From contig JAIFWG010000064.1 in assembly GCA_019662005.1 (NCBI GenBank), forward strand, positions 1 to 5,934: DNA of 5,934 nucleotides, in the 5' to 3' direction. Shown piece after piece: positions 4,057 to 5,934 of the stretch (the first letter of the stretch is position 1; every line of letters starts with the position of its first letter). Made by a program: the position numbers and the translations under genes. The stretch is from Candidatus Parcubacteria bacterium (GTDB taxonomy: Bacteria > Patescibacteriota > Minisyncoccia > 2-02-FULL-40-12 > GWA2-44-9). The notes below the pieces were generated by a model, which saw nothing but the letters and a program-made list of their open reading frames with translations, ran no database searches and was not told the DNA's origin.

Positions 4057-5934
4057 TATCGTATTGAACTAATGGCGCAAAGTTTGGATTATCATTTCCA
4101 TTCACGCCAATTAATTCTGCGTTGTCAGGAACGAGAACTCGGATATAAGCAGGATTTTGTTTGTTGTAGAATCCAAACTTAGTCTTGCCGCCATTGTGGA
4201 CTCTTGTAATCGTTAAAGTATGCACCACACTCCCTGCTTCAAACTTAGTATCAAGAATAAAAGAGGTATCAGTTACAGTGTCAGTTTTTGAACCTTTAAC
4301 ATTGGTAATAGTCGGCATTACATAATCGCCTTTAGTTGCAGATACTTTGCCGCTAAAGCCGTGATCTACGGCAAAGGTTTCAAGAGATAAGTTATTAAAT
4401 GACATCAACACCTCTTTATCATTCATTGCCTGAATAAATACATTAAACATGGCCATCCATTGCGCTGATGGCGAATCATAAATTTTATTGAAAAGTTTGG
4501 CAGCAAAGTCCTTAACGACTTGTTTGGGCTGAACTCGGTTTGCTCCATATTCAACCTGGTCCTGAATCGTAGTGAGCAAATTTTCTTGCGTCAAAGTTAA
4601 TTTATATTCGGGCATTGCAATGGGGCCTGTAATTTTTAAGATGTCGGCAACGATCTTTGGATTTACAGCAAAAACACCATCTACCGGTTGGCCGGTATCC
4701 TTTTTATAAAATTCTTGGACTTTGCGGGCTGAAGTTGGAAAATCTATAAACCAGTTTGCATCGCGCATGCCCCAGGTTGGGGTAATGTGCTGCAATTGGA
4801 GCGGTGGAACAATCAACTCTTTAAGTTGGCCATCAGCATTATAGACATCATCCACAAATAATTTTTGAAGTTTGCCGTCATTGAACTCAAGCAAAGCATA
4901 AGTACCAGGGAATCCGCCCACTGGTCTAAGTTCGCTTGGGTTTTCCAATAAAATTAAATAACGCTTTGTACCTGACCCATCAGTTAGGTTTTGTAAAAAT
5001 TTGGCAAACTCAATTCCGTCATTAATAGTTTTAGAAAATTCTGGAATCTGTTGCTTGAGTTCGTCAAAGACAGCTCGCTTGTCTTCGGGAATGATTGAAT
5101 CATCAATATCGGCAAGAAGTCCTTTTGCATCGTTAATATCTTTGGCCGAAACAATCAGAGCCTTCTTCATTGCATCCATAATGGGACCAACGGGCACATT
5201 TGCGTTATCTAGGTTTGCTAGTGAACCAGTTTTTTGGACTGCGCTTAAGGCTTGGGTCATAGCTGCGCCTGCATCAGATAAAAGCTGGCCCACTTTGATT
5301 AAATTTTTTGCCGACTTTACAGAACCGCCGCCAGGCAGATCGCCCACAAGTCCAAGCAATCCAAGATGCTCGCCAGCTTGGGCAAAACTTTCGTAGGCTT
5401 TAATAAAATTATTGGAAGCACCAGCAAAGTCTAGTGCTTTTAAATTTGAGCTGGCTTCCTGGAGATTTTGCACTGCCACTGTCCCACTATTGGTGGCTTC
5501 TTGTTTAACCCTAAGTCCATATTTTGCAAATGAGGCTAGGCCAACCAAAGCAACTGCGCCTACAATTAATATTTTGTTGCTAGGAAGTGAAAATCTAAAA
5601 TTAAATTTTGGCCACTTGGGTTTATTTTTTTTTAATATTGGCCGATTTTGAATCCAATCTTCAACTGGATGATTCGCGGGTAAAGGTTTTGAGGGTGCTG
5701 AGGCTAAAATAACATCAACGATTGGTTCCTCAACAGCGGGCTCTTCTTCGTATTTTGGCGCTTGAACAGATTGAGAGGTTGACCGAGCCGAACGCTCTAT
5801 TTCTCTTGCAAGTTTGCTAAAGCTATCGTTGGGTAAAGACCTAACAAGAGAGGAGCGAGGAATAGGTTTATAGTGCGGCTTCGCTGCCTCTCTGGTTTGG
5901 AGCAAAGATGCGCCAATTTGAGCTAGCTCTGCTT
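4043..5934 (-). CDS. DUF4012-family membrane-anchored envelope protein (5' end outside window, 3' end frameshifted)
   Basis: The frame is open to the right edge, so the true start is outside; the TTG at 5905 is only the first start-like codon inside it. Numbered from that TTG (620 residues): a proline- and charge-rich cytoplasmic tail (1-109), a basic patch (LKKNKPKWPK, 91-100), one membrane helix (about 111-127), an Ala/Gly/Lys-rich helical region (135-305), then the DUF4012 domain. Its hallmarks are RYLILLENPSELRPVGGF at 315-332, RDANWFIDFP at 381-390 and VDGVFAVNPKIV at 408-419. A beta-rich region follows from about 510. The basic patch before the helix predicts an outside C-terminal domain. 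The biochemical role of DUF4012 is not established; members are common in Patescibacteria and actinobacteria, often near surface-polysaccharide genes, and the domain has some likeness to LytR-CpsA-Psr proteins. The frame stops at TAA 4045-4043, created by the tandem duplication. Confidence 0.88.
   Translation of the reverse strand, partial: AELAQIGASLLQTREAAKPHYKPIPRSSLVRSLPNDSFSKLAREIERSARSTSQSVQAPKYEEEPAVEEPIVDVILASAPSKPLPANHPVEDWIQNRPILKKNKPKWPKFNFRFSLPSNKILIVGAVALVGLASFAKYGLRVKQEATNSGTVAVQNLQEASSNLKALDFAGASNNFIKAYESFAQAGEHLGLLGLVGDLPGGGSVKSAKNLIKVGQLLSDAGAAMTQALSAVQKTGSLANLDNANVPVGPIMDAMKKALIVSAKDINDAKGLLADIDDSIIPEDKRAVFDELKQQIPEFSKTINDGIEFAKFLQNLTDGSGTKRYLILLENPSELRPVGGFPGTYALLEFNDGKLQKLFVDDVYNADGQLKELIVPPLQLQHITPTWGMRDANWFIDFPTSARKVQEFYKKDTGQPVDGVFAVNPKIVADILKITGPIAMPEYKLTLTQENLLTTIQDQVEYGANRVQPKQVVKDFAAKLFNKIYDSPSAQWMAMFNVFIQAMNDKEVLMSFNNLSLETFAVDHGFSGKVSATKGDYVMPTITNVKGSKTDTVTDTSFILDTKFEAGSVVHTLTITRVHNGGKTKFGFYNKQNPAYIRVLVPDNAELIGVNGNDNPNFAPLVQYDSSIR
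4044..4071. repeat. 13-bp tandem duplication causing a frameshift
   Basis: The plus strand holds TATCGTATTGAAC twice back to back (4044-4056 and 4057-4069), with two more matching bases (TA) after the second copy, so period-13 identity spans 28 bp. Thirteen is not a multiple of three, so the extra copy shifts the DUF4012 frame by one and produces a TAA a few codons later. Deleting either copy restores one open frame of 737 residues from TTG 5905 to TAG 3679. The duplication is perfect, which suggests a recent event or an artefact. Confidence 0.92.
5625..5633 (-). repeat. A9 homopolymer tract in the DUF4012 coding strand
   Basis: Nine consecutive T on the plus strand give nine A in the coding strand, encoding the Lys-Lys-Asn of the basic patch just before the membrane helix. 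The frame is intact across the tract in this sequence. Tracts of this length are prone to slippage in replication, transcription and some sequencing methods. Confidence 0.6.

Noticed and set aside
5001..5396. Plus-strand open frame of 131 codons
   Set aside because: It lies entirely opposite the DUF4012 coding sequence, has no recognisable motif and is explained as an antisense shadow, as are the other plus-strand frames at 254-466, 520-759, 1955-2137, 2219-2440, 2708-2980, 3659-3844, 3985-4182 and 5412-5651.

Overview
The window looks like a piece of a Candidate Phyla Radiation (Patescibacteria) chromosome. This is an inference from gene content and style: a DUF4012-family envelope protein next to a divergent MurJ/MviN-type flippase and an EF4 (LepA) GTPase, compact spacing, moderately A+T-rich DNA and poor Shine-Dalgarno sites. 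Every gene I can support is on the minus strand, so transcription runs from the high-coordinate end to the low end. No RNA genes, CRISPR array, insertion sequence or phage genes were seen.

In transcription order: (1) a DUF4012 membrane protein that enters from the right edge (3679-5934, 5' end outside the window); (2) murJ/mviN (2320-3660), starting 18 nt after the DUF4012 stop; (3) a small 85-residue unknown protein with a His/Cys cluster (2030-2287); (4) intact lepA (224-1999); (5) the first 59 codons of an unrecognised gene leaving the left edge (1-177). Promoter-like elements sit at the murJ 3' end (for the small gene and perhaps lepA), right after the lepA stop (for the partial gene) and, more weakly, just before the murJ ATG. 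A strong GC hairpin covers the region just upstream of the lepA start.

The most striking observation is that the two neighbouring envelope genes are both broken, each by a single lesion, while the translation factor beside them is intact. The DUF4012 gene carries a perfect 13-bp tandem duplication (4044-4069) that shifts the frame; removing one copy on paper restores one continuous protein of at least 737 residues. murJ carries one in-frame TAG (3346-3348), with clear MurJ homology running on in the same frame on both sides. These could be true mutations (gene decay or switching), or assembly/sequencing errors in a metagenome-derived contig. The sequence alone cannot decide.

Functionally, the DUF4012/MurJ pair suggests a cell-envelope locus (lipid-linked precursor export and envelope polymer assembly), followed by a translation gene. 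I see no convincing evidence of a wholly new system; the value lies in the two lesions, the small His/Cys protein and the lepA leader hairpin.
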